NCBI GenBank assembly: GCA_013397435.1
Contig: VZRG01002359.1
Span: 1 to 64,000, forward strand
Direction: 5' to 3'
From: Erythrocercus mccallii
Lineage: Eukaryota; Chordata; Aves; Passeriformes; Dicruridae
DNA length: 64,000 nt
The notes under the pieces were generated by a model that was given only the letters and a program-made list of their open reading frames with translations, searched no databases and was not told where the DNA came from. Position numbers and translations under genes: made by a program. Below are positions 1-11,384 of this stretch, piece by piece (position 1 is the stretch's first letter; each line of letters opens with the position of its first letter).

Positions 1-1294
1 GCCCCGTTCTGTTTCTAAACACATCCCTGTTTCTTTAATGGTGCCGACATGAGCACCGGGGACAATCCAGCCCTGGGCCTCTCAAACGAACCAGATGGCA
101 GAGGCAGGAATGCTCCAATTTATCGTTCACAATCTTTATTAATAACATCCATCCTAGCTTTATCTTCAGTCACAACAAAGTTTTACCAGTGGGGTTTCCT
201 TTTTGGACACAGACCTCTGGTTTCCAGAGGAAAAAATAGAGGCAGCAGAGAAATACATGAAGAATTACGTTGCAGGGATATGAGCTATCTGTCAAACAAT
301 AAGTCTTAAGACTGTCTTTATTTTATCTTAGTTTAATTTGCTCTCTAAAGCACCGCATCAGGGTAGTTTGGCAAGCCTCCACCATGATAAATGCTATGCA
401 ATCACATAATCCACATACAACATACACAATCCACACAACATACCAGTCCATACCGTATCCAAAGCCCTCCATACTAAAAAAACCCATAAATTCTTCATGT
501 AGCATCAAGTGGAGAGTGTGGAACTAGCAAACATGGTATTAGAAGTTTAAATAAACATCAAGACTGGTCTTGCTAATTTAGGCAGGTGAGCTGTAGTTCA
601 GAAATTGCATGGTTTTACTTCTGAAAGAAAGTAACTTAAAGCTTACACTAAAAACCTGGTTTATTTTTTTAAAAAGGACAATTATTACAATTTCATTCAA
701 CAGTAATGTGGTAAATAAGTTGTATACACACACAGAAATAGTGAGGGGAGCTTGGGAAGTGACTCTAAATCTCATGAAGAACTGCTACTAAATCAAAACT
801 CAGAGCGAAGCGAATGGGAAAACCAGCATTGAACCCCAGTGCCAGAGGCGGAAACAGTCACCTCCATGGGAGTGAAAAATAATTTAAAACATCTTCATAG
901 TTTATTTTATGGACAGTCAAAGTAATGTACCAACACCTCCCTTCACTAGTGTTTTCCTTGCTGTGCCACGCACAGACCAATGCACTGTAAAAATCTTCCC
1001 TGATCTACAGATTAGAACTGTACCACTTATTACATCAAAGTCCATTAAAAAGTCAATCAGAACAGCTTAATAAATACTTTAGTTCATGTTTTTTCATACT
1101 TATTCACTTACCACTGTAATCACCACAAATACGCTCGTTACAGATTCAGTAGTTGATAAATAAAGCCAATTTTTAGTCATTATTATAAATTACAACCAAC
1201 AAATTCAACAGTTCATTCTTAGGTACTTCTAGTCCATAGAAATTCCCACTTTACCAATAAGTGGAAAATTTTGTCCCTGTTTGAACATCTGAGG
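1..1294 (-). other. TXNDC15: Probable TXNDC15 3' UTR and downstream flank
   Basis: This AT-rich sequence follows the TXNDC15 stop and I see no convincing coding exon in it. Reverse-strand AATAAA motifs (TTTATT on the + strand) occur near 903, 660, 319 and 135, so several cleavage sites are possible. Which one is used cannot be told from sequence alone. The next gene in the human order, PCBD2, is not visible here. Confidence 0.5.
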
Positions 1295-3735
1295 TTATTC
1301 CTGATGTTCGTGCTCTTGTCCCGGGATGAGCCACCGGATGCTCTCGGTGCGGATGGTGGCGTACATGACAAAGCCTGCCAGGAAGAGCACAGAGAACAGG
1401 AGCAGCCAGTCTATGCCCTTCGTCAGAACACTTGGCAGGGGCCCTTCCCAGTCCTCCTCTGTCACTGCCACATCGCTTTTAGCTTCTATCCCTAAAAAGC
1501 AAAGCACTTGGTCAACATCATAACTGCTAAATACAGAGAAGCTGGTTCTTTCTCTTGTTCCTACTCTCCAGCTAAGGCTCACACAGGCAGACTTAAAATT
1601 TTGCTGAGATGGCCCTTGTACATAAGCATATACTGAGGATACAATTTACTTGTATAAAAACTTAGTGATTTTTATGTGTATTTGTGTAACAGGAGAAGGC
1701 TTGTTCTGTCCTCCCACAGCACAGTCTTGGATAAGTTGTGGGGGTTTTTCAGCGCATGGAAATTTAATTTAGTGTTTTTTCAGGAATCTCATTTTTGTGC
1801 ACTTCTGGAAATACAGATCCACACAGCACTTTAGTGTGGATTAGAAGAGAGCTAGCTGGGTGGCAAAGAGAGTTTAATTTATTTCATTCTCAATTAAATC
1901 TTTGGGCAGGAAGATGTGCTCCGTCCTTCTGGCAGCCTCTCTAGCTAAACCCCACTGTTCCCCCTGCTCTGTGACAGCAGCGCAAGGAGCTGAGTTTCTG
2001 CTCTCAGTGCAGGCTGTAATCCAGCTCACAGCAATTAATTGAACCTCTGCTGGGTCCTCCCAGGGTCTTTATGACATTAATTTTAAAGAATACACACAGG
2101 GATAGGAAAGCCCAGTTTGGACCTTAAAGCCAGCCTGTTCTTCCCACTGACAAACCAAGGCTCATTTACACACCTGTCTGGTTAAAGATGAAGTCTTTCA
2201 GGGTTTCCAGCGTTCTGTCTGTATGATTGAATCTAGCCATAGGTTTAGCACCTTGGAAAAGGAGGATATTTGGTACAGCCACAGTTCCAAATCTAGTCGA
2301 TAAACTACATAAAGAAAAAACAAAGCACAAAGGACATTAAATCTTCTGGAGGAAGAAATAGACAGTCACAATACCAAAAGCGTCAGTTTCACTAAATAAA
2401 ATTGTCACTTTATGTAGAAAAAAAGTCAATCCTGTTTTTAAAACTCACAGCTAACAGAAATAAACTGCAGCTAGAGCATAGGGAGTGTGAGTTACCTGCT
2501 GTGCTGGGATGCATCCAGTGCCAGGAAGCGAAGAGTTGGAAATGCTCGGGGCAAAGAGTTAAAATGAGGTGCCAAGCTGGCAGAAAAGCGGCACCACGGT
2601 GTGTAGAACAGGACCAATGTACAGTCACTACTGTTTGGGTTCAGGAACTCCATCAGGTCCTTGGAGAAAGCACAGGAGCAAACACGGACAGTTACATATT
2701 TAACAGTTAAATTCTGTGTAGGGATGTAGCATTCAGCAATCAATTAGATACTCGGCAATACTGATCAAGTACCTGCACCTTTTAAAACAGGTGGAGAATT
2801 GAATATAACCTTTTTTAAAGGTTGTTTCAAAAGTTTATTACTTGAAAATATACATACACGTAACCGCTACAAGGAATGAGCTGGCACTAACTTGCCATGA
2901 ATGATTTCCAAGACAAACACCAGTGCACAGAGCAGGAAAGTACCCGCAGGCAGTACCCTGCAGGCACAGAGATAACACACACAGGCACATGAAGCGAGCC
3001 GTAAGTCCATCTTTTCCCTGCTCAGAATGGCCCGAAAAGCCTCCTTACCCAGTCTTATATTTTCTTCGGTAGAACTGAGGACGTTACACAAGGAAATTCA
3101 CTAAGTCAAGCACTGAAAGCAACGGAGCATCTTCCACCACCCTGACGCGTTCACACCAACACCGGGCGGTGAGCGGGCCACCCGCGTACCTGGGACACGT
3201 TCAGGATCTGCAGCGTGAAGCGGTCGATGCCCGTCGTGTTCCTCTCCTCGCAGTTCACCTTGGGAGCCTTGGCGCCGTCGGTGCCGTTCTGCTCCTCAGC
3301 GGGCGCGGGCAGCACGGGCTCCAGCACGGGCTCCAGCACGGGCTCCAGCACGGGCTCCAGCACGGGCTCCTCCCGGGCCTGCGCGGCCGCGGGGCCGCTC
3401 CCCGCCGGCCCGCACGCCTCGCCCGCCGCCGCCCCATCGCAAACCCCCGCCGGGCCGCCGCTCGCCTCGGCCGGCACCGCCGACAGCAGCACGGGCTGCT
3501 CGGCCAGGGCCCCGCTGCCCAGCATCGCGTCCGCCATCTCGGCCGTGCGGTACCGCACCGGCTCGGGGCCGCCCGCGCTCCGCTCCGCCGCCGCCCCTGC
3601 GGGGAGAGAGAGGCACGGAGGGCGGTGTCAGCTCCGCGCCCCGCCCGCCCCGCCACCGCGCACCCAGAGCCCCCCGGCCGCACCTGCGGGAAGGGTCGCG
3701 CCCAGCCAGGCCAGCGCCAGCAGCAGCCGCCACAT
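1295..3735 (-). CDS. TXNDC15: Thioredoxin domain-containing protein 15, complete, 5 coding exons
   Basis: Coding exons in transcript order are 3684-3735, 3190-3596, 2496-2659, 2174-2304 and 1295-1491. They join in frame into 316 residues and a TAA stop, and all introns are GT-AG. The protein starts with a hydrophobic signal peptide (MWRLLLALAWLGATLPA). A poorly conserved acidic/Pro-rich segment follows, with five EPVL repeats at residues 94-113. The thioredoxin-like domain begins near residue 130 (KVNCEERN) and carries TPWCRFS with a single Cys at about 176, so there is no CxxC redox pair. N-glycosylation sequons are visible (NTT, NVS, NHT). One membrane helix spans about residues 280-299, and the tail is short and charged. 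The family is an ER/membrane thioredoxin-fold protein linked to cilia function in mammals; that role is known from the family, not seen here. I chose the ATG at 3735 because it starts the signal peptide. An in-frame ATG at 3813 would add 26 GC-rich residues in front of it. Human TXNDC15 is about 360 residues; the deficit lies in the variable segment. Confidence 0.95.
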
Positions 3736-3900
3736 CCTCACCGCCGACCCCGGCCCCGGCAGCGCCGCCGGTCTCCCCGGACAACGACCGCTTCCGCCGG
3801 ATCCCCGGGACACTTCCAGTTCCGCTGCCGTCCGTACTTCCGTGGGAAGAGCCCTCAGGGCGTTAGGGGGGTGCTGGGACAGAGCCCTGCTCGTGTTAGT
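3170..3900 (-). promoter_or_regulatory. TXNDC15: CpG-island promoter of TXNDC15
   Basis: A GC- and CpG-dense stretch covers exons 1 and 2 and about 165 bases upstream of the start codon. No TATA box is evident. ETS-type CGGAAGT (minus strand) lies around 3836-3842, about 100 bases upstream of the ATG, with further TTCC/GGAA motifs at 3790-3850. This fits a TATA-less housekeeping promoter. The transcription start is inferred only to lie between about 3740 and 3860. Confidence 0.7.
3310..3369 (-). repeat. 12-base coding minisatellite, 5 units, in TXNDC15 exon 2
   Basis: The + strand unit CAGCACGGGCTC is repeated five times without a mismatch. It is read on the minus strand as GAG CCC GTG CTG, giving five EPVL units at residues 94-113. 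A unit length of 12 preserves the frame whatever the copy number. Confidence 0.95.
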
Positions 3901-3959
3901 TACAAAGCGAATGCATTTAAGCGGGTTTTGTCGCGGCCCCGCGGAACCCTGAATTGGGA

Positions 3960-4346
3960 GTGTTCAGCCTGGAGAAGAGAAGGCTTCGGGTGATCTCATT
4001 ACGGCCTCCCGGTACCTGAAGGGAATTTACAGGAAGGATGGGACGAGACGATTTACAAGCGCATGTTGTGACAGGACAAGGGAGAATGGTTTCGATCAGA
4101 TACTAGGGGAAGAAAGATCTTTACTAAAATTATTTTAAGAAAAAAAATACCGTGGGGATGGTGAGGCCCTGGCACAGGTAGTTCAGAGAAGCTGTGGTTG
4201 CCCCATCCCTGGAAGTGTTCAAGGGCAGTTTGGACAGGGCTTGGCGCAACCTGGGATAGTGCAAGGTGTCCCTGCCCATGGTAGGGGTGTGGAACAAGAT
4301 GTTCTTTAAGGTCCTTTCCAAAACAAACCATGCTGTGGTTCTGTGA
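3960..4346 (+). mobile_element. CR1 LINE 3'-end fragment, plus orientation
   Basis: The segment reads along the known CR1 3' region: TTCAGCCTGGAGAAGAGAAG near 3963, a CTGAAGGGAATTTACAGGA block near 4016, CCCATCCCTGGAAGTGTTC near 4202, and a TTCTGTG end near 4339. It is 5' truncated, as most CR1 copies are, with several indels. It starts about 225 bases upstream of the TXNDC15 start codon and lies antisense to that gene. Confidence 0.9.
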
Positions 4347-6751
4347 CCCTGCCTTGCAGGGCTGAGCCCGGACGGTGTGAGCGGAGCCGCTGCCCGGGCC
4401 GGGTGTCGGGCTGCTGGAGGCATTTCACTGTTGATTTAAATTGGTTCTGGTTGGAAATTCTTGGAACGAGGCCATCCCGTGGCTTCGGCAGGCTGCTGTG
4501 ACTGAGCAGTGACTGAGGGCGCATAAGGCACCCTGTACCTCATCCCAAAGCCTGTTCACAAGCTGGTGCTGCAGCCCCAGCACTTCCTCACAGCCGCAGC
4601 TGCCTGGAGAAGGATTTGCCTACTCCCATCCTCGTCCCGTTTTAAGCACGGTCCCGTTTGAGAGTTGTTTGCACGCAAACTGTGCCTTAACCTACAGCAG
4701 GCTGGGGTGAGGGTAAAACGCGGCAAACTAAAGGCGTATTTTTAAAAGTAAAAAGAAGAGTTCGTGTCCAGCAGCTTATCAACCAAAAGCAGAAAGGCAA
4801 TATAAATACTCCCATATTCCTTTTTAGGGAATTATATTTTTCCTGTGGCAGAATTAGTTTTTACTTTATTTCAGTTTAATAGTGAAGCCTCAAGACTGTT
4901 TGGGGCATTTTGGAAATGATCACGTTACTTCAAGTGCTGATATCTTTTTTAACACACTTCCTTAAAACTGCCAGCAGTGCACAATGAGATTCTGCCAAAA
5001 CTCTGCATCTGTCAAAACCTGATAATTATGACCTAGGGGAGCATGAACCCATGCACACTGGGAAAGGGCAGGAAAACTGAAGTACGTGTATAAATTAAGA
5101 TGGGAGTAATTTATTACAGAAGTGGCATTTTTGGCTTTGTTTTTACTCAAGTGTACTTCTCCAATTGTGTCATTCCGTACAACACACATTTTCTCACTTG
5201 ACTTCTTTCAAAGTCCAATTTGCGTAAGTAGTAATAATGAGGACATAATAGTCTAAAAATAGAAAACATAAGGTTTGCACATAGAGGGAAAATATTTAAT
5301 TAGATCAGCTGATACAGAGCAAGACTGAAAGCAAAAGCACAAAGGGAATCCAAACTGGTGCAGACTAGCAAAGACCAAGCTGCCCCATTCCCCCTTGTCC
5401 TCATATTTTAGTCAAAAGAGCATTTTCAACTTGAAAAGTTTCTTACTGTGAATTTAATCCTAACATAATATCCTTCCTGCCATAACACAAATCAAAATGG
5501 TACCGATTTTTTTAGGGTGACTGTAAGTAATCCATGTTTAACAGGTACAAAATGACTAATTCACATGGTACTCTTTGTGCTACTTGAAGAGTTCACTGCA
5601 AGGAGGTGCAGAAGCACCAAAGTGCCAGTCCAGCCCCAAAACAAGCCCTGGTGTCTCACCAAACACATAACTGTGGTTATGAAAAGACAGAACCCTTTTA
5701 AAGACTCCTTGAAGATGTGCAGCTTGTGTAGTTGATACACCAGCATGAATAAATCCTGAACTGGTCCGTGTCATCAGAAACCACACCTGGCCTCACACAT
5801 CAGCTGTGCACTGAGGCACAGACTCCCTGCAGCTTCCATCCTTCCATGGCAGAGAACACAGTAGCAATGGAAGCAGTCAAGGAACTTCCAACACACCTGA
5901 AAAGGCTGTATTCTTGTTTGATACAATTTGTGACTGATATAATATCTAATACTTAAAGTTTCCTCACAACAAATAAAATAATGCATTTTGCTTATGCAAT
6001 CATGTCCAGGAACTGAGATTTTTAGACCAGTATGTAGCAGACTCTCTTCTGAACATACCCATTCATCCTGAAAGCCAAATATTTAGAACTATCAGAATGG
6101 CCAACCAAAAACCCAACCAACCAACAAACGTATCAAATGTCCTTTTCAGGTAAATTCAAAGTCTGCAAAATAATGGTAACTGACATTTGGAATGTTCCAA
6201 CTCCAGATGTATTCAAGGCCTTTAAAAGTTTACAGAAAACAAAGGGTGCTGGAGAGCAAGCAGAGGATGCAGGCCTGGGTGTCTGGCCTGCAGCTTCTGG
6301 TGGGTATGACTGCCTGTTCTTCCCCAAAATTATCGAAAAACTTCAGTAAAGAGAAAAAAATTGAAGTGTTAAGTGGCAGAGTACATTTACCAACACAGAT
6401 AAATTGGAATATTCCTGGAATACAGGGATAAATATGTCTTATTCATCATAGAATAAGGAATTATGACCACCATTCCATGAAAACCTTATTTATGAGTACT
6501 TTCAAATTGCTTTCCATATGCAAGAGAGGAAAAAGCAGTTGACTATTTATCCATACAGGGTTATAGCTCCTCTCCTCTCCTCCTATTTGAGTGAAAGGAC
6601 AAGACACAAGAATAGAACGTTTTTGCCTTAATGCAAATATGTGTAACGTGCCTGTAACAAGTAGGTAACACTGTCAACCAGCATCTTCTGCCAGAATTTA
6701 AAGGATATTAAAAAAAACCAGGGAAAAATGGTTAGGTTTTAAAGTATTAAC
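4347..6751. other. Intergenic region between TXNDC15 promoter and C5orf24 3' end
   Basis: The sequence is mixed-composition and then AT-rich. I recognise no exon, RNA gene or further CR1 copy. A short (CCAA)n-like simple repeat lies at 6101-6128. The open frames here are short and lack protein-like features. Confidence 0.6.
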
Positions 6752-9700
6752 TTTATTAATAAATATACATCCATATGATGATGTAAATACAGATCATGAA
6801 CACTACTCCATTCCCATACACATAATTGCACACGAGTAGCTCAAGTTCATGGACATAAAACCATACACAGTATCTAATCAGGCTTTTTACAGCAGAGGAC
6901 AGGTGCTGATACTAGTTATTTAACAGACTACTGTTACCCCCAAAGTAAACCTGTGGAAAAGCAAATGATGAAAAATTGAAGGAACAGAAAGTGGTTCAAA
7001 TTTCAGAATGCAGATTCTTCTATTTCAAAAAAAAATTACAAGGAGAAAGGTCTAGCCTCTACTAAAGTCATAAATATATTTAGCGGTGGTAAAATATATG
7101 CATTAAAATAGAGAAGAATAAACTTTTTGTAATCAGAAATGAAGTTTGCAGTTCCAAGTATTTATGATTGTTATCAGCTGTTTAACTGTCAACTCTAAGG
7201 GTAGCATGAAATATTATACTACATATAACAAAGAACAGCAGAGTCACAGCTAATGAAACCATTGCACAAATGACTTCACATTGCTCTGCCTTTTAAAGCT
7301 CTTCAAAATGGGGGAGGGAGTTAAATTCTCATCTGAATTACTCAGTGTATTGTAGTTCCAGGTAATTCTTTTCACAGATACATCACTGACAAGGCTTGGT
7401 TTTGTCCTGACTGAACATTAAGATCCTTCAGACAAAATGAAAATATATTCATTCAGAAGAGAGATCTTTAATGGCTCTAGTTAATTTGATTACTTTAAAC
7501 TAAATCCAAGATATAAAGAACATTGCTTTAATGACAAAGCTAAGTGCTGATTTTACAAATACCATCTTTGATATCAAAGTCAGCTGCTTCTGATGGTATC
7601 TGATTTTTTTCTGCCAAAACATGGTGCTAGCATCTTGAATCTGTCCAGTGCAAGACTTTATAGTAGCAAAATTATTTGGTTTTAAAGTTTAAGTAAATTT
7701 AATCAGAAAATGAATAGTAGTTACTATATGTATCTTAAACAGTGAACTTTATAGCATCATTAAGGAATAACAGCAAGCTAATACATTTCATTTATGTATA
7801 AATAAGACATTAGAAACTTGATAATTAAAAGAAATCATTAAAACCTAAACTTGACATGTCAGTCTTTTGAACAGTGTTAACATACAACAGTGATCCTAGC
7901 TTATGAATAGCTGAATTATGATATATAATATAAAATAAGCAATTTACCTTACAAGTAATGTTTTCATACTATGGGGGGAAAATGCCAGTTTTCCCATTAG
8001 TACTAATAAAGTTTAGGCATTAACATGCTGTTTCAGTGTTTCTCATGGAAAGAAAAGTGTTGAAAAAAGCACAATGTATTCTGCAGAATATATATAAGAA
8101 GAACAAAAGTATTTGAAAACTCCATTTCTAGTCACTTTGAATCTCCTCTTTTTTTTTCTTTCCCTCACTGCATGGCACCAGTAAACTCTAGTCAGATATA
8201 AAATAAAGCAGAATTAGGAAACGCCAGCAGTGCACTTCTGGTCTCCTTCCTAAATCCAGAGTGCCAAGCAGCACACTGTGGGCTCTCTGAACACTTTTCT
8301 ATTTGATGCTCATCACTTCACAACTGACAACATTAATTAGTTTTTACTGGGATTATATTTCATCTGATATAATTAATAAACACTGTAATGAACAGAAATT
8401 GCTTAGGTGATTTCATTATTTCATCAGCATACTTGAATACAAATTATACTAGCAGAACAGCATTACATCTGCATTATCTCCTGACACAGCACAGCACCAT
8501 TGAGTGGATGCACAAGTGAGGAACAGACAGGAGCAAACAGGATCAACAGGAGGAGGTAAGGAGTGGAGTTTCTCCAAGGGACAGTGGTGACATGCAACAC
8601 GTTCCTTGCCAGCGAGGTGTGACACTCCTGCAGTTATACATTCAGCTGAAGAGGACTGCTTGCCCAGCTGAGTTCAGGAAAGAACTTAAAGCAGTCTTTT
8701 GCTGAAAAATTATCTGATTAAAAACAGCCAATACAACACAGATCCTGAGGGTGAATGAACTCACGTTAGCATTTTGCATGTGTCAGAAGTTATATCTTCT
8801 GAGAGAGACTGCTAAATTTCAGACTTGCGAGTTTGTTGAGGAACAGAACATACAACTGGATTTCAGAGCTTCAGAATGAAGAAACTATTCCTTAGTAGCA
8901 ATTTAGCTGCCATCAGTTCATCTATCGACTAAGGAGCCATCCAGTATAAGTTGAGGTTCATTGTCTTAGTTGCCAGTGCATACACAGTTCCCCCACAACA
9001 ATTCAACACACCTATTGTAAAGTACAGCAAAAGTCCAGCTCAATATGTGTTAGGCATCACTGGAACACCTGAAGGCTTGCTGCTTTTTTCCTGATAAAAA
9101 AGGTATGAAACATGACATCTGTTTCTTAAGTTGTCATCACTGAAATCAAGAGGTCTAGTCAAAATGACAGCAGGCCAGAATAGCATTTATGTTAAAAAAA
9201 ATGACCATCATCATTACCCATTCAGTACAGGCTCAACTAACCCAAATGTTATTCTCCCCCAAATCTGCAAACTCTACGTATTCCCCCTCCCCAGCTATTT
9301 CGAGCTACAAATTTATCATAGTCATTTTATATGTGAAATGACTTAAATGTAAGCTTTCTTCCAGATTAAAAAAAAGTTTTAGTTTCAGTAAAATTAATTT
9401 AGAACAAACAATATGCAACACTGAGGACTGATTTTTTTTTTAAGTCTGGATGAAAGTATTTTACACACTCACACTCACACGTTCTCCCACACTTAAAAAA
9501 AATTACACACACCCAGTTGAAAAGTGGAACATTTCTTTTGGGAGGAGAGAAGGTTTGAGTCAAGAAAGGTATTTATAGTTAACCAACAACATTTTTTTCC
9601 GGCTTGCATGCATAGATGAATTACTCTATATCTGGGATCTAGCAGTGCAGTAAACTGCATCCTGTTTGCATCAGCTATACAGTTTGCTTTTATAAATCAT

Positions 9701-10814
9701 AAAAATGGTGTCCTTTGGTAGATATATAAGCTTCCATAACTTAAATATAGTATAAATGTCTAACAATGAAATAACTATTTCCAGGAATATCTGGCAAAAC
9801 TGAGTCTAAAAATTTGGCAACAGTGTCTATTTTAAAAAGTTTAATTTGTAAACATTATAAGTTATTACTTTAAAAGCTATTAAACTGTCGCCATCTAAGC
9901 ACAGATCTGAAAGGCAAAAGCCAGAGTAAATAGCTATTTACAGATTTAAGAACATAGTGTTTAATATTAATCAAGTGCCTAACTAGAATGAACAGTATTT
10001 GATTTCTTATAAAATATTTCAAATTTCAAAGAATTATTTGTGATTTGGTATATGTACTATTTATTAGGCATTTCAAAATTACCTAGCAGAATCCTGTAAC
10101 AGTGTAACTAAAAGAACTCTCACCTAAAGGCAAAGTAACTTGTCTTTGTAAGGCGCTGTGAAGCTGTAACACACTGTACAAGTGCTCAGGTTTCTTTAAT
10201 ATCTTCCAAAATATTTTTGGAGCGTTAGTTGAAATTCATTTAATGCTACAACTCCAGAAAAAAAGCCACTGGAAATCACTTTAGAAAAAAAGGTTGGGGT
10301 TTTTAAAAAGTTTTTAAGTCTATTTTAAGTCTATCTGAGGTCTGTAGAAGGTCCTGCAGGAGCAGAAAATGTGGCTTGCCACTTTATCAATTTTTCTTAA
10401 CAAGTAAGAACTTAACTGGCTAAATTGCTTATTGTGGGACAGGCCACATCATGAACCATCAGCCAGCTAATTTCTGTCCTCCTCATTGCAATTATTTAAT
10501 GCATAGCCACAGATCTACATTTATGAGAAACTGAACTTAAAACTAGGGACATGGACATTACTTAAGTATCGACACCAAGGCATAATGTATAATTTTAGAC
10601 TTCCTTATAAATTATGATTTAAAACCAACAGAAGCCTCTTTAAATTGAAGCCTTCTCAACATTCTGTGAAAGTTATTAATTGCCCCCCTAGGTTATGGCA
10701 TTATTGGAATAAAATCTAGAAGCTCAGACTTAAGCAAACATTACAAGAAAACTCAAGAAACATGCCCAAAATCAGCATAAAGCAGATTAGTAAGGAGTTA
10801 CTCATTCCCTCCCT
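6752..10814 (-). other. C5orf24: Probable long 3' UTR of C5orf24 with poly(A) signal
   Basis: About 4 kb of uniformly AT-rich sequence follows the C5orf24 stop codon and has no significant open frame. A reverse-strand AATAAA (TTTATT at 6752-6757) lies at its far end. The mammalian gene also has a long 3' UTR, so I infer that this whole stretch is transcribed. The many ATTTA-like and T-rich tracts could support AU-rich or microRNA control, but no specific site is claimed. Confidence 0.55.
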
Positions 10815-11381
10815 TCATTCATTAGGCTGTTTGATTTTGCTGCTAGTTTCACCAGCAGCATGGACTCCTCTGTTATGCACCATAGGGTAAGGAAAAGCTG
10901 CACTGCCACAAGTATAATTTAGATTTGCAAGCCGTGATAGAGCTTTAATGCTACCTGGAGGTCTGCCTGGGCTGACTTTGTATCCTGCTGCTTTAGTTGT
11001 ACCCAAGGGTCTGCCTGGACTTGTCTTAAATCCAGCTGCTTTGGTGGTCCCCAGGGGTCGACCTGTGCTGGTTCGGTACCCTGCTGACTTCGTGGTCCCT
11101 GACGGCCTTCCACGTTTCCCGGAGCGGTTGAGGTTTTTCTTTTTCTTTAGTTCATCTTTTGTCTCTATATTCCTGCCACTTGTGGTCTGCAAGTGGGATT
11201 CATTCAAGGCATCTTGTCTCTGGCAGGCAATGGGTTTGTGGCTGACTGCGTGGCTGTACTTGCTCTGCTGCGTGGCGTAGAGGTCAAACTGATCTGCAGC
11301 CCTCACATTGTCTTCGTTCAGGCAAGAGCTCTTGCCGGTCCCACAGAAAGCTGGATTACTGCTGGCAACAGGGTGCATCAT
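10815..11381 (-). CDS. C5orf24: UPF0461 protein C5orf24 homologue, complete in one exon
   Basis: A single open frame of 188 residues begins MMHPVASSNPAFCGTGK and ends KIKQPNE. I recognise it as the vertebrate C5orf24 family (UPF0461). The acceptor TTTTTGGTAG lies just before the first Met codon, so the coding exon starts at 11384 and any 5' UTR exon lies upstream. The N-terminal 70 residues are polar; residues 77-90 are strongly basic (KDELKKKKN then KRGRPSG). Residues 91-149 form 16-residue repeats built on GRPxGTTKxAG. The GRP cores resemble AT-hook cores, which suggests nuclear nucleic-acid binding, but this is inference because the family has no established function. It lies between TXNDC15 and DDX46, as in human. 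Confidence 0.95.
   Translation of the reverse strand: MMHPVASSNPAFCGTGKSSCLNEDNVRAADQFDLYATQQSKYSHAVSHKPIACQRQDALNESHLQTTSGRNIETKDELKKKKNLNRSGKRGRPSGTTKSAGYRTSTGRPLGTTKAAGFKTSPGRPLGTTKAAGYKVSPGRPPGSIKALSRLANLNYTCGSAAFPYPMVHNRGVHAAGETSSKIKQPNE
10935..11111 (-). repeat. C5orf24: 48-base coding tandem repeat in C5orf24 (about 3.7 units)
   Basis: Three full 16-residue units and a partial fourth start at residues 91, 107, 123 and 139: GRPSGTTKSAGYRTST, GRPLGTTKAAGFKTSP, GRPLGTTKAAGYKVSP and GRPPGSIKALS. The units are clearly homologous but diverged at the DNA level, which points to an old, functionally kept duplication rather than an unstable repeat. Confidence 0.9.
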
Positions 11382-11384
11382 TTT

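Noticed and set aside
3736..3813. Upstream in-frame ATG of TXNDC15 at 3813
   Set aside because: It would place 26 Gly/Pro/Arg residues before the signal peptide. The ATG at 3735 has A at -3 and starts the hydrophobic leader directly. It is not excluded, as the human form also has a short extension.
3169..3993. Plus-strand frames of 245-274 residues across the TXNDC15 CpG island
   Set aside because: They are antisense shadows of exons 1-2 in GC-rich DNA with low stop density. Their composition (Arg, Pro, Ala, Gly) is an artefact of base content, and they cross true splice sites.
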